Shown: one piece after another, positions 9,230 to 17,284 of the stretch
How positions within the stretch are numbered: position 1 is the first letter of the stretch
Layout of the letters: the number at the start of each line of letters is the position of its first letter
Assembly (NCBI RefSeq): GCF_900460525.1
Contig: NZ_UHIY01000001.1
Location: 4,526,001-4,590,000 of the forward strand
Length of the DNA: 64,000 nt
Origin: Yersinia kristensenii
GTDB lineage: Bacteria; Pseudomonadota; Gammaproteobacteria; Enterobacterales; Enterobacteriaceae
Direction: 5' to 3'
Made by a program: the position numbers and the translations under genes
Notes under the pieces: model-generated
Told to the model about the DNA's origin: nothing
Databases searched by the model: none
What the model saw: the letters and a program-made list of their open reading frames with translations, nothing else

Positions 9230-9787
9230 ATGCAGGAGCTCATTGCCGATAAAGAGTTATCTGACGCCAATCACATAACAGATGTGATGAACGCCAACGA
9301 CACCCAACGGCTTCGGGAAAGTAATGTGCAAACTGAACTAACGGATGCCGCAAACGACTGTGAACACGAAGAAAATAAACAAAAACGTACCTACAAAAAG
9401 GGAATAACTTTGCGCCTAGATGGGCCAATCGCCGGGCTTTGTTCACTGGAAAAAGGCGCAGCATATGTTGGACTAACAAAATCAGCACTACGCGCAGCCA
9501 TTCAGCGCGGACAGATGCCAGGACACAAAACACGCAAAAATCCTGAAGATGAAGAATCAGATGGTACGTGGTGGTTTAACGTCAAAGCATGGGACAAACT
9601 GGCAGACGAGCTACCGGAGTGCGAATTACCAGAATGGCACAACTGGAAAAGCTACTGGACATATAACCGCCAGAAAAGAAGGTTCGCTCCTGCAAATAAG
9701 GAAGATTGCAAACTTATTAAAGGTAAGCGTGTTTATACGGGCAGAAAATCAAGATTAGAAAGAAACGGAAGTTACGAGAATAACTAA
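9230..9787 (+). CDS. Cox-like excisionase/regulator
   Basis: A 185-residue protein, first gene of the rightward early operon and divergent to the repressor. The middle (about 65-135) carries a winged-helix-like segment, AAYVGLTKSALRAAIQRGQM, followed by WWFNVKAWDKLADEL, resembling the P2 Cox pattern of a helix-turn-helix ending in an acidic/aromatic strand with AW. P2 Cox directs excision and represses the lysogenic promoter. This protein is about twice the length of P2 Cox, with an acidic N-terminal extension and a basic C-terminal tail rich in K and R, so the match is by domain and position only. Start ATG 9230 follows AGAGG. Confidence 0.65.
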   Translation: MQELIADKELSDANHITDVMNANDTQRLRESNVQTELTDAANDCEHEENKQKRTYKKGITLRLDGPIAGLCSLEKGAAYVGLTKSALRAAIQRGQMPGHKTRKNPEDEESDGTWWFNVKAWDKLADELPECELPEWHNWKSYWTYNRQKRRFAPANKEDCKLIKGKRVYTGRKSRLERNGSYENN

Positions 9788-9947
9788 CCATGATCGACAC
9801 AAAGTATAAACGCAGCTAAATAAATGAGTCGAGGAGTACTGATTATTCTGATTCCCACAAACCACATACGGCGACGTTATTTCAAATATGGGAAATTACT
9901 GAGTTATATCAAAACCGTTAGATAAAAAGTGTTTACGAGGCAAAACA

Positions 9948-10292
9948 ATGGACAGCACAAAAGTAAATCCATTAATAAACACGATTAATCCGCTATCGAA
10001 AGCATTCATACGAATTAAAAATGAAAGAACGCCTGTTGGTAACAGCTTTTTCCGTCTGGATCAATTGCAGGCAGTGTATATCGACAATAATATTGGAATT
10101 ACGCCTGAACTGGTTGTATCCGGGAATCTTATTCCCGTTGATGTCACATATGAGCAGTTCATGAGTTTTTTCGCTACTGTTATTGATAGCATTAATAAAG
10201 AGACTAATAGAATTCAGATCCATGAATTGATTATTACTGAGGAAACTGTGCGGAATATTGCGTCCCGCACAGAAAAAAGCACAACTCAGTAA
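9948..10292 (+). CDS. early phage protein, function unknown
   Basis: A 114-residue protein that I do not recognise. It begins at ATG 9948 after GAGG, the second gene of the rightward early operon behind the Cox-like gene. The composition is ordinary and soluble, with no membrane segment, cysteine cluster or obvious DNA-binding motif. In P2 relatives this position often holds a CII- or Apl-like small regulator, but nothing visible here supports that assignment. It ends two bases from the stop of the opposite-strand gene that follows. Confidence 0.6.
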   Translation: MDSTKVNPLINTINPLSKAFIRIKNERTPVGNSFFRLDQLQAVYIDNNIGITPELVVSGNLIPVDVTYEQFMSFFATVIDSINKETNRIQIHELIITEETVRNIASRTEKSTTQ

Positions 10293-10293
10293 A

Positions 10294-10761
10294 TCACTCT
10301 AACCATTTTCCGGATGGGTGAATATCACCGATATTGTGTTCTTTCGCGAACTCACTGGAGAACCAGAGGGCAGGGATCGCGACCCCATTCTGATCCAGAA
10401 CTGGAGCATCAACAATGCTATTGCAGAATATACGCGCATTAACTCGCGCATCATCAGAGACTTTGAAGCGTGAAGCAAAATGCCTTTCTACTTCAAAAAG
10501 CCGCCCGTTTATCGGGGTAGATAGTATCCACCCCCAGCAGCCTTTATCTCTTGCAATAACCACCGTCGCTAATTCCTTGTCAGGAGATATCCCAGAAGGC
10601 ATGAGATCAACAAAAACTGGAGACTTCATTAAATTGACAAGCCGTTCAATTTCTTTGATCGCTTCCTTTTTGGCACCAAACAAGGGGCTCTTGATGAGTT
10701 GCGAACCATCTGAAAGCACCCAGTACACCCGATGCATTTCAATGAATAAATTGAATTTCAT
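10294..10761 (-). CDS. opposite-strand gene in the early region, unknown
   Basis: A 155-residue protein read against the early operon. Features: a mixed alpha/beta look, a GAKKEAIKEIERLVNL helix near residues 30-45, a central WGWI, and a C terminus LWFSSEFAKEHNIGDIHPSG. No signal peptide or transmembrane segment. I do not recognise the family. An isolated reverse gene in an early operon is a common arrangement for genes expressed from the lysogen (morons such as exclusion factors), which is only inference. The plus strand of this interval also contains a 121-codon open frame, but its start and ribosome site are poor, so the minus-strand gene is favoured. Confidence 0.55.
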   Translation of the reverse strand: MKFNLFIEMHRVYWVLSDGSQLIKSPLFGAKKEAIKEIERLVNLMKSPVFVDLMPSGISPDKELATVVIARDKGCWGWILSTPINGRLFEVERHFASRFKVSDDARVNARIFCNSIVDAPVLDQNGVAIPALWFSSEFAKEHNIGDIHPSGKWLE

Positions 10762-10845
10762 TGTATTTCCTCGTGGTTAAGTACATTCAGCCCTTTACAG
10801 CCCCTTCAAGACTGTGGGCGGTGGAAAAATACCACAAAACCATGC

Positions 10846-10868
10846 GCCGGGCATGGCTAAAACCCGGC
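10846..10868. other. stem-loop before an early gene
   Basis: GCCGGG at 10846-10851 pairs with CCCGGC at 10863-10868. The preceding bases GTGG (10820-10823) and CCAC (10831-10834) can form a second small stem. Both sit in the untranslated stretch before the gene at 10902 and could affect its translation. Confidence 0.4.
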
Positions 10869-10901
10869 ATAAATCAACAACAGCAACCGAGTCAAAACAT
10901 T

Positions 10902-11249
10902 ATGAATAAATCATCGCAGAATATCTTTATTCACTTCACCGACTTTCGCGGTGAATTAATTCTGCGTGCCTCATCAATTGATGGAATAGCGCCGCAAGAA
11001 AAATATAAAGCCACAACCGTATATTTAAATGGTCATCGTATAACGATTGAATTGCCATTCGAAAAGGTTGTCAGTGCTATGCGTGACGCCGAAAAAAACG
11101 CAATATCCCATCCATCTGAGTTAATGACCATATTTTGCCGAGATGATGCCGCAGAAAACAAAGAAATATCCTGCGGCTTTAAAAAAAGATATTCAACACA
11201 TGGTAAATATTGCGGCGATGCGTCGATTAATGAATCCGACAATCTCTGA
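10902..11249 (+). CDS. early phage protein, function unknown
   Basis: A 115-residue protein starting MNKSSQNIFIHFTDFRGEL. The open frame extends upstream without a stop to 10761, but the ATG at 10902 gives the more protein-like start. The segment TVYLNGHRITIELPFEKVVSAM suggests a strand-rich N-terminal half followed by a helix. The C-terminal half contains two cysteines in RYSTHGKYCG and SCGF. I do not recognise it. It belongs to the run of small rightward early genes. No membrane or DNA-binding signature is apparent. Confidence 0.5.
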   Translation: MNKSSQNIFIHFTDFRGELILRASSIDGIAPQEKYKATTVYLNGHRITIELPFEKVVSAMRDAEKNAISHPSELMTIFCRDDAAENKEISCGFKKRYSTHGKYCGDASINESDNL

Positions 11250-11278
11250 CATCCATTCGAATTATTGGAGTGGGAAAC

Positions 11279-11521
11279 ATGAATAAACCATACAAACAAA
11301 TCATCAATGACCTTCTGGAGCGCCACAACTTTGCGTTGTACACCAAAGGCCACGCCACAGAACCCATAGCAACCGAGTCACTGATGCAAGGGTTACAGGC
11401 ATTGCGTACTGCGGCGTTTTTTGCAGATGACATTGATGCATTTCAGGAAATCAGCCACCTGATAATACGAATAGAAAATGGCGACTCCGTTCACCCATTT
11501 GATATTGCGGTGGCCGCATGA
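11279..11521 (+). CDS. small early phage protein
   Basis: An 80-residue, mostly helical protein (MNKPYKQIINDLLERHNFAL...). The ATG at 11279 is preceded by GGAG, and an in-frame GTG three codons upstream is less well placed. Its stop overlaps the next small gene by ATGA (11518-11521), indicating translational coupling. The product is not recognised. It looks like a soluble accessory factor of the early operon. Confidence 0.5.
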   Translation: MNKPYKQIINDLLERHNFALYTKGHATEPIATESLMQGLQALRTAAFFADDIDAFQEISHLIIRIENGDSVHPFDIAVAA

Positions 11522-11664
11522 ATGCCGTCATCCCCATATTGAAATCATGGATTATTGTTGGTATATCAATAATAGCCGCACCTCTTATTGTCAGGTTATT
11601 AGATTTCATATCGACATCAAATAAACAGCGAAATATTAAAAGACGCAGAAAACACATTAGTTAA
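11518..11664 (+). CDS. 48-residue single-span membrane protein
   Basis: A short frame with ATGA overlap to the previous gene. Residues about 11-30 (WIIVGISIIAAPLIVRLLDF) form one hydrophobic span, followed by a strongly basic tail with KRRRK. The positive-inside rule suggests the tail is cytoplasmic. No relative recognised. Small membrane proteins in early regions of temperate phages may act in superinfection exclusion, but here that is only a possibility. Confidence 0.45.
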   Translation: MNAVIPILKSWIIVGISIIAAPLIVRLLDFISTSNKQRNIKRRRKHIS

Positions 11665-11777
11665 TTCATAAATAAACACAACCCGAAAACAAATCCGCTT
11701 ATTACGCGGAGAGATTCACTCATCCCAATAACCATTCTGCAAGGGATGAGCAGGCAATAAAGAAATGGAAACAAGCC

Positions 11778-12371
11778 ATGAATAATTTAATGATTGATAT
11801 CGAAACTCTCAGCCAGCAACAGAATGCTGCTATTGCCACTATCGCTGCCGCTTTTTTCGATCCCACCTCCGGCGAGGTGGGCGCAAAATTCTACGCACGC
11901 CTTGACTGGGAAGAAGATATCAAAAAAGGAGGTCACTTTTCCCCCAACACAATTAAATGGTGGCTACGTCAGTCCAGTGAGGCGCGTGCAGAAATTGTCA
12001 CAGACAATAATGAGCACACCTGTGTTGCATTGACGGACTTTTACGACTTCATCATCAAACACAAACCCGAAAACTTTCCCCTATACGTCTGGGCGAAATC
12101 CCCTTCATTTGACCTCGCTATCATCAGAGAAGCCTTTGTGCGTTACAGCATCTCTACTGCTGTTGTCTGGAAATACTGGGATGAGCGCGACGTTCGCACC
12201 GTAGAAGCCATTGGCAAAATGCTTGGCATTCTACCCCGCGCCAAAGCAAAACCAACTCACCATGCCATGAACGATGTACACGACCAGATACTGGCCGTCT
12301 CATCCGTCATAACGCGTATCAACAGTGAATTTAATCTCCCGCCATTTGGTTACGAAGAGGAGACGAAATAA
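11778..12371 (+). CDS. DnaQ-like 3'-5' exonuclease
   Basis: A 197-residue exonuclease of the DEDD superfamily, nearest in pattern to the Rv2179c/exodeoxyribonuclease VIII-like group. Exo I is D7-I-E9 in LMIDIETL; Exo II aspartate lies in SPSFDLAII; Exo III is HHAMNDVHDQ with the catalytic His and Asp. It would degrade nucleic acid 3' to 5' with two metal ions. Such genes are common in early regions of P2-like and lambdoid phages. Its stop overlaps the start of the next gene (TAATG at 12371). Confidence 0.85.
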   Translation: MNNLMIDIETLSQQQNAAIATIAAAFFDPTSGEVGAKFYARLDWEEDIKKGGHFSPNTIKWWLRQSSEARAEIVTDNNEHTCVALTDFYDFIIKHKPENFPLYVWAKSPSFDLAIIREAFVRYSISTAVVWKYWDERDVRTVEAIGKMLGILPRAKAKPTHHAMNDVHDQILAVSSVITRINSEFNLPPFGYEEETK

Positions 12372-12559
12372 TGCTTCAAGAGCGCCTTATCACCCGTTTT
12401 ACCTCTAATGGAAAACGCTACGAAATCGACGACAGCCTGATTGTACACACCGAGTCCTACTCATCTATTCCAGATGGTCTGTATCTCTTTCTGGCCGATG
12501 GCAAGCAAATGACAGCCAGTGAGGTGGAATTCATCCGGGTTATTGAGGAGGCCGAATGA
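12371..12559 (+). CDS. small early phage protein
   Basis: A 62-residue protein starting MLQERLITRFTSNGKRYEID, strand-rich with an acidic C terminus. It is coupled on both sides: TAATG with the exonuclease and ATGA with the next gene. This tight packing supports it being real. No family is recognised. Confidence 0.55.
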   Translation: MLQERLITRFTSNGKRYEIDDSLIVHTESYSSIPDGLYLFLADGKQMTASEVEFIRVIEEAE

Positions 12560-12771
12560 AACCTTCACCACAATGTTGCTGTTTTTCATGCAGCCCCAAA
12601 ATAAAGGGGCTCACTGAGCTCAAAGCGCTTATTAAAAGTGAAATTGCTGATTTTATGGCCGGACTAGGTTCACCGACTGAGTCAACAGCGCCAGAACTCA
12701 TGCAGCAAGCACTCCTGCGACGCATAGACATGGTATTTGATTTTTATATCACCCAAAAGCCGGAGCGATGA
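12556..12771 (+). CDS. small Cys-rich early phage protein
   Basis: A 71-residue protein with a cysteine cluster CCCFSC at residues 7-12 followed by helices (ELKALIKSEIADFM, ALLRRIDMVFDFYI). The cysteines could bind a metal, but no paired second cluster is present. ATGA overlap with the preceding gene puts it in the same operon. Function unknown. Confidence 0.5.
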   Translation: MKPSPQCCCFSCSPKIKGLTELKALIKSEIADFMAGLGSPTESTAPELMQQALLRRIDMVFDFYITQKPER

Positions 12772-12822
12772 CCTCGCATTTGTGCATGTCGCAAAGCGTG
12801 AGTTCCAAAAACCAGTAACAAG

Positions 12823-13027
12823 CCCCCTGTCAGTCACACCACTGGCAGGGGGATGCAGTCAATCACCGTTATCAGGACAAACTGCCATGCTGTGCACAGA
12901 CAAAAACCGCTTGCCTAATACGATAACCGGGCGTTATATTTTCCCCGCAGCCGCAAAATCGGCTGCCGGGATTAGCCTCCCGGAGATCAAAAGAGCGCAT
13001 AACCGCGCCAGCGGTTTTTTTATGCGC
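12823..13027 (+). ncRNA. hairpin-rich leader with an internal terminator
   Basis: Four stems occur in 205 bp: 12823-12833/12842-12852 (11 bp, CCCCCTGTCAG with one G-U), 12947-12953/12960-12966 (GCAGCCG/CGGCTGC), CCGGGA/TCCCGG at about 12966-12983, and 12995-13006/13011-13027. The last contains AACCGC-GCCA-GCGGTT followed by a T-run, a good factor-independent terminator, enclosed by GCGCAT/ATGCGC. A structured, possibly attenuating RNA between the small early genes and the replication gene is inferred. Confidence 0.5.
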
Positions 13028-13561
13028 AAAGCACGACCACGTTTTCGCACAATGGTGGGGCGTGCAGGGGCACTTTCGGGTGCGCCGGTTTCTCTTTTGT
13101 CCGGTAAGGCTAACCCTGTACGTCTCACCACCCTTTCGATTAGCCTCGAATGTGGTGAGTTAATTCAAACCACAAAAGAGGTTGCATCATGGCGACAATC
13201 CATACTTCCACTCGCCCACAAAACGGCGAACACCCACAATTCAGCCCGGAAACCTGCGGCAAACTCCATCGCGTTCAAGCCATCGCCACCTATCTGTTCG
13301 TTGATTCACACCGTGAACAGAGCAGCACCATGCTCCAGCTCCTTTTGCCGCACCTCACCAGCTACATGCATGACGATTTGTGCTACATCGTGCAAGAAGC
13401 CCACGAGCTCGGCCTGCTGCCGGATACACCTCAAAACTAATATCACTCCCTCGCAAGGCGTGTTACCCCCCCCTTGCGAGGGAAATGACCTGAACCGCTA
13501 TCAAGCACGCTATCCGTTATCGTCACGGAGAATTTGCCATGGCCAACAGACATCACAGTGA
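12887..13561 (+). CDS. Ash-like open reading frame (uncertain extent)
   Basis: From ATG 12887 a frame of 224 residues contains RFRTMVGRAGALSGAPVSLL and GKANPVRLTTL, a signature I associate with the phage Ash (P4 epsilon/Ash-like) family found in many enterobacterial prophages. The rest of the frame runs through the whole of the next gene in another frame and is compositionally poor, so the real product may be short or the signature may be conserved for RNA reasons. It overlies two of the hairpins and a terminator. The function of the family in derepressing phages is known only for P4. Confidence 0.4.
   Translation: MLCTDKNRLPNTITGRYIFPAAAKSAAGISLPEIKRAHNRASGFFMRKARPRFRTMVGRAGALSGAPVSLLSGKANPVRLTTLSISLECGELIQTTKEVASWRQSILPLAHKTANTHNSARKPAANSIAFKPSPPICSLIHTVNRAAPCSSSFCRTSPATCMTICATSCKKPTSSACCRIHLKTNITPSQGVLPPPCEGNDLNRYQARYPLSSRRICHGQQTSQ
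13189..13440 (+). CDS. small conserved early protein before the replication gene
   Basis: An 83-residue protein, MATIHTSTRPQNGEHPQFSP..., with a helical second half (SSTMLQLLLPHLTSYMHDDL). ATG 13189 follows GAGG at a good distance. Small proteins of this sort sit between the B/orf80 region and gene A in P2-like phages. Function unknown. It overlaps the Ash-like frame and is the more credible of the two. Confidence 0.65.
   Translation: MATIHTSTRPQNGEHPQFSPETCGKLHRVQAIATYLFVDSHREQSSTMLQLLLPHLTSYMHDDLCYIVQEAHELGLLPDTPQN
13448..13482. other. 11-bp perfect hairpin before the replication gene
   Basis: CCCTCGCAAGG at 13448-13458 is the exact inverse complement of CCTTGCGAGGG at 13472-13482. It sits 9 bp after the preceding stop and about 55 bp before the replication initiator start. 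No T-run follows, so an RNA processing or translation-control element is more likely than a terminator. Confidence 0.5.
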
Positions 13562-16202
13562 TAATTCCACCACGCCCGAACGTGTGCCGCTGCGCGCTTT
13601 TCAGCGCTCAGTCTGGCTGACATTCGGCGAACAAAGCCTGCCCCTGCGGGAGCAAATCGCTCTCCATGAGGCGCGTTCACTGTCCATTGCCTCACGGATA
13701 CAACGCGACCGCGCCCGGCAGGAGCGTGACGAATGGATGAAAGCGCTGCATTCATGGGATAAAACCATCGAAGGCGTGCGCGAACGCTTTTATGCCCAGC
13801 CCTTTTTTATTCGCCAAACCTTTCAAAACAAAATCGCCGCTTTTCGCGATAAGGAACGCCTCAATGCCTTTTTCATGAATACCGTGAAAAACGCATTGCT
13901 GCGTCTGGAGGCCGTCAAACGCCTGCACTGTATCAACCGCGCTCACACCTCGGAGCTATCTGCCTATTACCATGCCGTGTGGCCGCGTCTGGTGGAAAAA
14001 GACCGGCGCAGTATTCTCAGTTTGGCTAACGGACTGGCGGCACGTATCAACGAGATGATTTACACCGAGTGTGACCAGCAGCCCGAACTCAAAAGTGACG
14101 ACTACCTGCATAATATTTACTGTCATCTGGTCATTGAGCTGTTTGCCCTGCGTATCACCGCCCCCATGCCGTACCTGCGTGACTGGCGCAAGTTCAACCG
14201 CCCGGATTTTTTCTCAGCGGCTGCGCGGCTCTGTAGCCCGGAATGGTGGGGCCGCAAATTGTGGCGCTTACGTACCCAGTGGCGCGAACAGCAGTTACGC
14301 GCTGTCAGCATGGTGCATCGTTTCGCCTCCCCCTATATCAGCAGTGACGCCCTGCAACAGTGGTTACACCAGCGCCGCAAAAATCTGACGTTCCTGCAAA
14401 CTCATGAGTTGGTCGATGACGAAGGCAACGTTTATTCACTGGAAGCGATGGCTATGGCCAGCATCAGTAACCCGGTCTTGCGCCGTCATGAACTGATGGC
14501 GCGGGTCTCCGGAGTGGAGGCCGTGGCTAATGAGCGGAGTGATTGCGGGGTATTTGTAACCATCACCACCCCGTCAAAATATCACGCTAACTATCAGGTC
14601 AGTGGGGCCATGAATGACAAATGGAACCACAGTACCGTGGAAGAGGCGCACCGTTACCTGATGGATACGTGGGAGTTGGCGTTTACCGCGTTAAGAAACC
14701 AAGGCCTGCGTCCTTACGGTTTCCGGGTTATCGAACCTCATCATGATGGCACGCCACACCTGCACTGTTGCCTGTTTATGCCCAAAGCACTGCGCCCCAA
14801 AATACTCAAAATATTGCGTCGCTATTTCATTGCAGAAGACCGCGAAGAGCTGGGTAAAAACCTGACAGCGCGCTTTAAGGTGGAGTACATCAAACCCAGC
14901 AAGGGGACGGCCACTTCCTACGCAGCCAAATACATCAGCAAAAATATTGACGGTTACGCACTGGAGGGGGAAATCGACCACGAAACCGGCCGCCCGCTGG
15001 CAGAAACCGCCCGCCGCGCCATGGCGTGGGCATCCACTCATCGTATCCGGCAATACCAGTTTGTGGGGACACCACCGGTCACCCCCTATCGTGAACTGCG
15101 CAAACTCAGTAACCGGATGGAAGCGCAACTGAAACACGCCCGCCGGTGGAAGCCCGGACAATCTTTGTTAACCGATACCGCGATGGACAGGGTGATGGCC
15201 GCAGCCGATGCCGGGTGTTTTGCCAGCTACATCAAGGCACAGGGAGGCGTTCTTATTCCCCGCAAGGATTACACCGTCGCACTGGCCTATGAGCTTGCCG
15301 ACAAACCCAATGCTTACGGTGAAGTCACCCCCAAAATCTTTGGTATCTGGTCACCCAATAAAGGGGAAGACACCAAAATCTGTACGCGGCAAAAGACCTT
15401 CACTATCCGCAAAAAAGAGAAGCCAAAAACCGTCGACCTTATGGAGAAGTTAGGCACCCCATGCGGCACCGCCGCACCTTGGAGTCCTGTCAATAACTCG
15501 ACAGAGGAGAAAAAACAGCCAGAAAATGACGAAAACTGCACCACACAAAAAACCGGTGAAGAACAGGAAATCACCGACTTCAACACCATTACCCCCAAAC
15601 AGCGCCGCGCATTGCTCAAGCGATTGCGACAAATTCCGCCGATTTGCACCAAAGCCCCAGTTACCACCGCACCAGACGAATTACTGGCCGCCCAACGTGC
15701 GCAGGAAAAACGCCATCAGGCTGCCGAACGCCGTCAGCACAGGCTGCGCCTGCTCAATACCCATCTGGAAGATATCGGGGAAAACCTGCCCCCACTGGCG
15801 CGCACCATTCTGGCCGATGGCGGCAGCTATTACACCACCACACGCTGCTATCGCCTGACCGAACGCGGGGAACTGCTTTGCCTGCCCTATCGTCCACGCC
15901 CGGATAACCAGCAAAAAGCGGCACTGTTCAATGAACGCGTCTCACGCATCAATCAGATACTGGCACAGCACAACACTGCACCGCTGTCACAGGAAGGTTC
16001 ACTGGCGGAGAAAATAGCCAGACATAACGCTTTACTGCAAAAACACACCCAGGCACCGCTGGCTATTCAGCCAGCAACCACGAAACCAACACCGGAGGAA
16101 AAACAGCAGGCCCGAAACGTGGAGCACTTTGCCCAGAAAATGCGCCACCTGTTTCGGCAACTCAAAGCTAAACAGAACTGCACTGACTCATGCTTGATCT
16201 GA
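13539..16202 (+). CDS. phage replication initiator, gpA-like rolling-circle nuclease
   Basis: An 887-residue protein of the P2 gpA family that nicks the phage origin and starts rolling-circle replication. The conserved core lies at about residues 320-480: FVTITTPSKYH, then PHHDGTPHLHCCLFMP carrying the HUH-type metal site (about 405), then SYAAKYISKNIDGY (about 460) with the two tyrosines in the YxxxY arrangement of this superfamily. The C-terminal third is rich in K, Q and E and less conserved. In P2 the origin is inside gene A. No frameshift is visible. Confidence 0.92.
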   Translation: MANRHHSDNSTTPERVPLRAFQRSVWLTFGEQSLPLREQIALHEARSLSIASRIQRDRARQERDEWMKALHSWDKTIEGVRERFYAQPFFIRQTFQNKIAAFRDKERLNAFFMNTVKNALLRLEAVKRLHCINRAHTSELSAYYHAVWPRLVEKDRRSILSLANGLAARINEMIYTECDQQPELKSDDYLHNIYCHLVIELFALRITAPMPYLRDWRKFNRPDFFSAAARLCSPEWWGRKLWRLRTQWREQQLRAVSMVHRFASPYISSDALQQWLHQRRKNLTFLQTHELVDDEGNVYSLEAMAMASISNPVLRRHELMARVSGVEAVANERSDCGVFVTITTPSKYHANYQVSGAMNDKWNHSTVEEAHRYLMDTWELAFTALRNQGLRPYGFRVIEPHHDGTPHLHCCLFMPKALRPKILKILRRYFIAEDREELGKNLTARFKVEYIKPSKGTATSYAAKYISKNIDGYALEGEIDHETGRPLAETARRAMAWASTHRIRQYQFVGTPPVTPYRELRKLSNRMEAQLKHARRWKPGQSLLTDTAMDRVMAAADAGCFASYIKAQGGVLIPRKDYTVALAYELADKPNAYGEVTPKIFGIWSPNKGEDTKICTRQKTFTIRKKEKPKTVDLMEKLGTPCGTAAPWSPVNNSTEEKKQPENDENCTTQKTGEEQEITDFNTITPKQRRALLKRLRQIPPICTKAPVTTAPDELLAAQRAQEKRHQAAERRQHRLRLLNTHLEDIGENLPPLARTILADGGSYYTTTRCYRLTERGELLCLPYRPRPDNQQKAALFNERVSRINQILAQHNTAPLSQEGSLAEKIARHNALLQKHTQAPLAIQPATTKPTPEEKQQARNVEHFAQKMRHLFRQLKAKQNCTDSCLI

Positions 16203-16328
16203 TACTTTTGTTAAATGAGTAAGAATTACTGAGCTTGCATATCAGTATATTGTTGCTTGGCAGAACACAAAACCAAGAAAAACCCTTTGAGTTATAGACA
16301 TATAAACGTTAGCTTGGCATTAGTTAAA

Positions 16329-16412
16329 ATGGCAAAAGAAGGCAGAGAAATGTTCGATTTGGAGAAACTGCACCTTCTACTAAATTATTGTATTTCTGAG
16401 GGTAAGCAATGA
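16329..16412 (+). CDS. possible 27-residue leader peptide before CBASS
   Basis: MAKEGREMFDLEKLHLLLNY... ends in TGA overlapping the ATG of the CD-NTase gene (ATGA at 16409-16412). The strong GAGGG that serves the CD-NTase lies inside it. Its own ribosome site is poor, so it may be a leader that couples translation, a remnant, or chance. Confidence 0.25.
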   Translation: MAKEGREMFDLEKLHLLLNYCISEGKQ

Positions 16413-17284
16413 GCCTAGAAGATAAATTGTCTGGATGGACAGGTCCTTCGAGTAGCACCGAACAGGATAAACAGGATAGAACGGAGCGAATGATTCGCGA
16501 AGCAATTTATTCACACGCGCCATTCAACAATTGCTCATTAAAAGTTTATGCAAAAGGGTCTTACGCCAATAATACTAATGTGCGTTCAGACAGTGATGTG
16601 GATATAGCTGTTGAATGTACAGAGGTTCTGTATTGGGAGAAAACAGAAGAAAGTATTCATACGCCAGGTGAACCATATAAAGGAATTTGGACCCCAGCAA
16701 AATTGAGAACCGAGCTTATAACTGCGATGGAAACAAAGTTTTCCGGTCAAGTTGATTCTTCGGGGTCAACAGCGATACAGATTAATTCTAGCTCAGCTCG
16801 CGTAGATGCTGATGTTGTTCCATGTTTTAGTTATAAATATTACATGGAAAATGAAACAAGAGACGGAACAAAAATATTCAAAACTGACGGCAATAACATT
16901 GTTAACTACCCTGCCCAGCAATTGAAAAACGGAATAGCAAAGAACAATCGAACTAATTATGCCTACAAAAGGGGGGCACGCCTGTTAAAACGTATTGAAA
17001 ATGTGATGACGAAAGATGAAACATTTCGCGAATTGCCATCCTTTTTTATGGAGTGCTTAGCTTATAACTGCCCAGATATTGTGTTTGCTCATTCAACATG
17101 GACAAAATGCCTCCGTGCTATGCTTATCCATATTTGGGAGAACCTTCAAGGTGATGAGCCAACTTCTGAGCGTTGGGTGGAAGTGAATGAATGTTTTTAC
17201 CTTTTTCACTCAAATCAAAAATGGGCTCGCAAAGATGGCCGCGAGTTTGCTAAAGCAGCGTGGAACTACTTGGAATTCAAGTAA
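16409..17284 (+). CDS. CBASS CD-NTase (cGAS/DncV-like nucleotidyltransferase)
   Basis: A 291-residue nucleotidyltransferase that would make a cyclic oligonucleotide alarm signal on phage infection. The active site motif G50-S51 followed by SDSDVDIAVE places the metal-binding aspartates at D63 and D65; the third is D135 in VDADVVPCF. The C-terminal half is helical, as in the CD-NTase fold. It is followed immediately by a Cap15-like effector (TAATG overlap at 17284), giving a two-gene type I CBASS with no Cap2/Cap3 or HORMA/TRIP13 genes. The second messenger cannot be told from sequence alone. The region looks more AT-rich than the phage backbone. Confidence 0.92.
   Translation: MSLEDKLSGWTGPSSSTEQDKQDRTERMIREAIYSHAPFNNCSLKVYAKGSYANNTNVRSDSDVDIAVECTEVLYWEKTEESIHTPGEPYKGIWTPAKLRTELITAMETKFSGQVDSSGSTAIQINSSSARVDADVVPCFSYKYYMENETRDGTKIFKTDGNNIVNYPAQQLKNGIAKNNRTNYAYKRGARLLKRIENVMTKDETFRELPSFFMECLAYNCPDIVFAHSTWTKCLRAMLIHIWENLQGDEPTSERWVEVNECFYLFHSNQKWARKDGREFAKAAWNYLEFK

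Noticed and set aside
10415..10780. 121-codon plus-strand frame opposite the gene at 10294-10761
   Set aside because: Poor start and ribosome site; the opposite frame has the better protein character.
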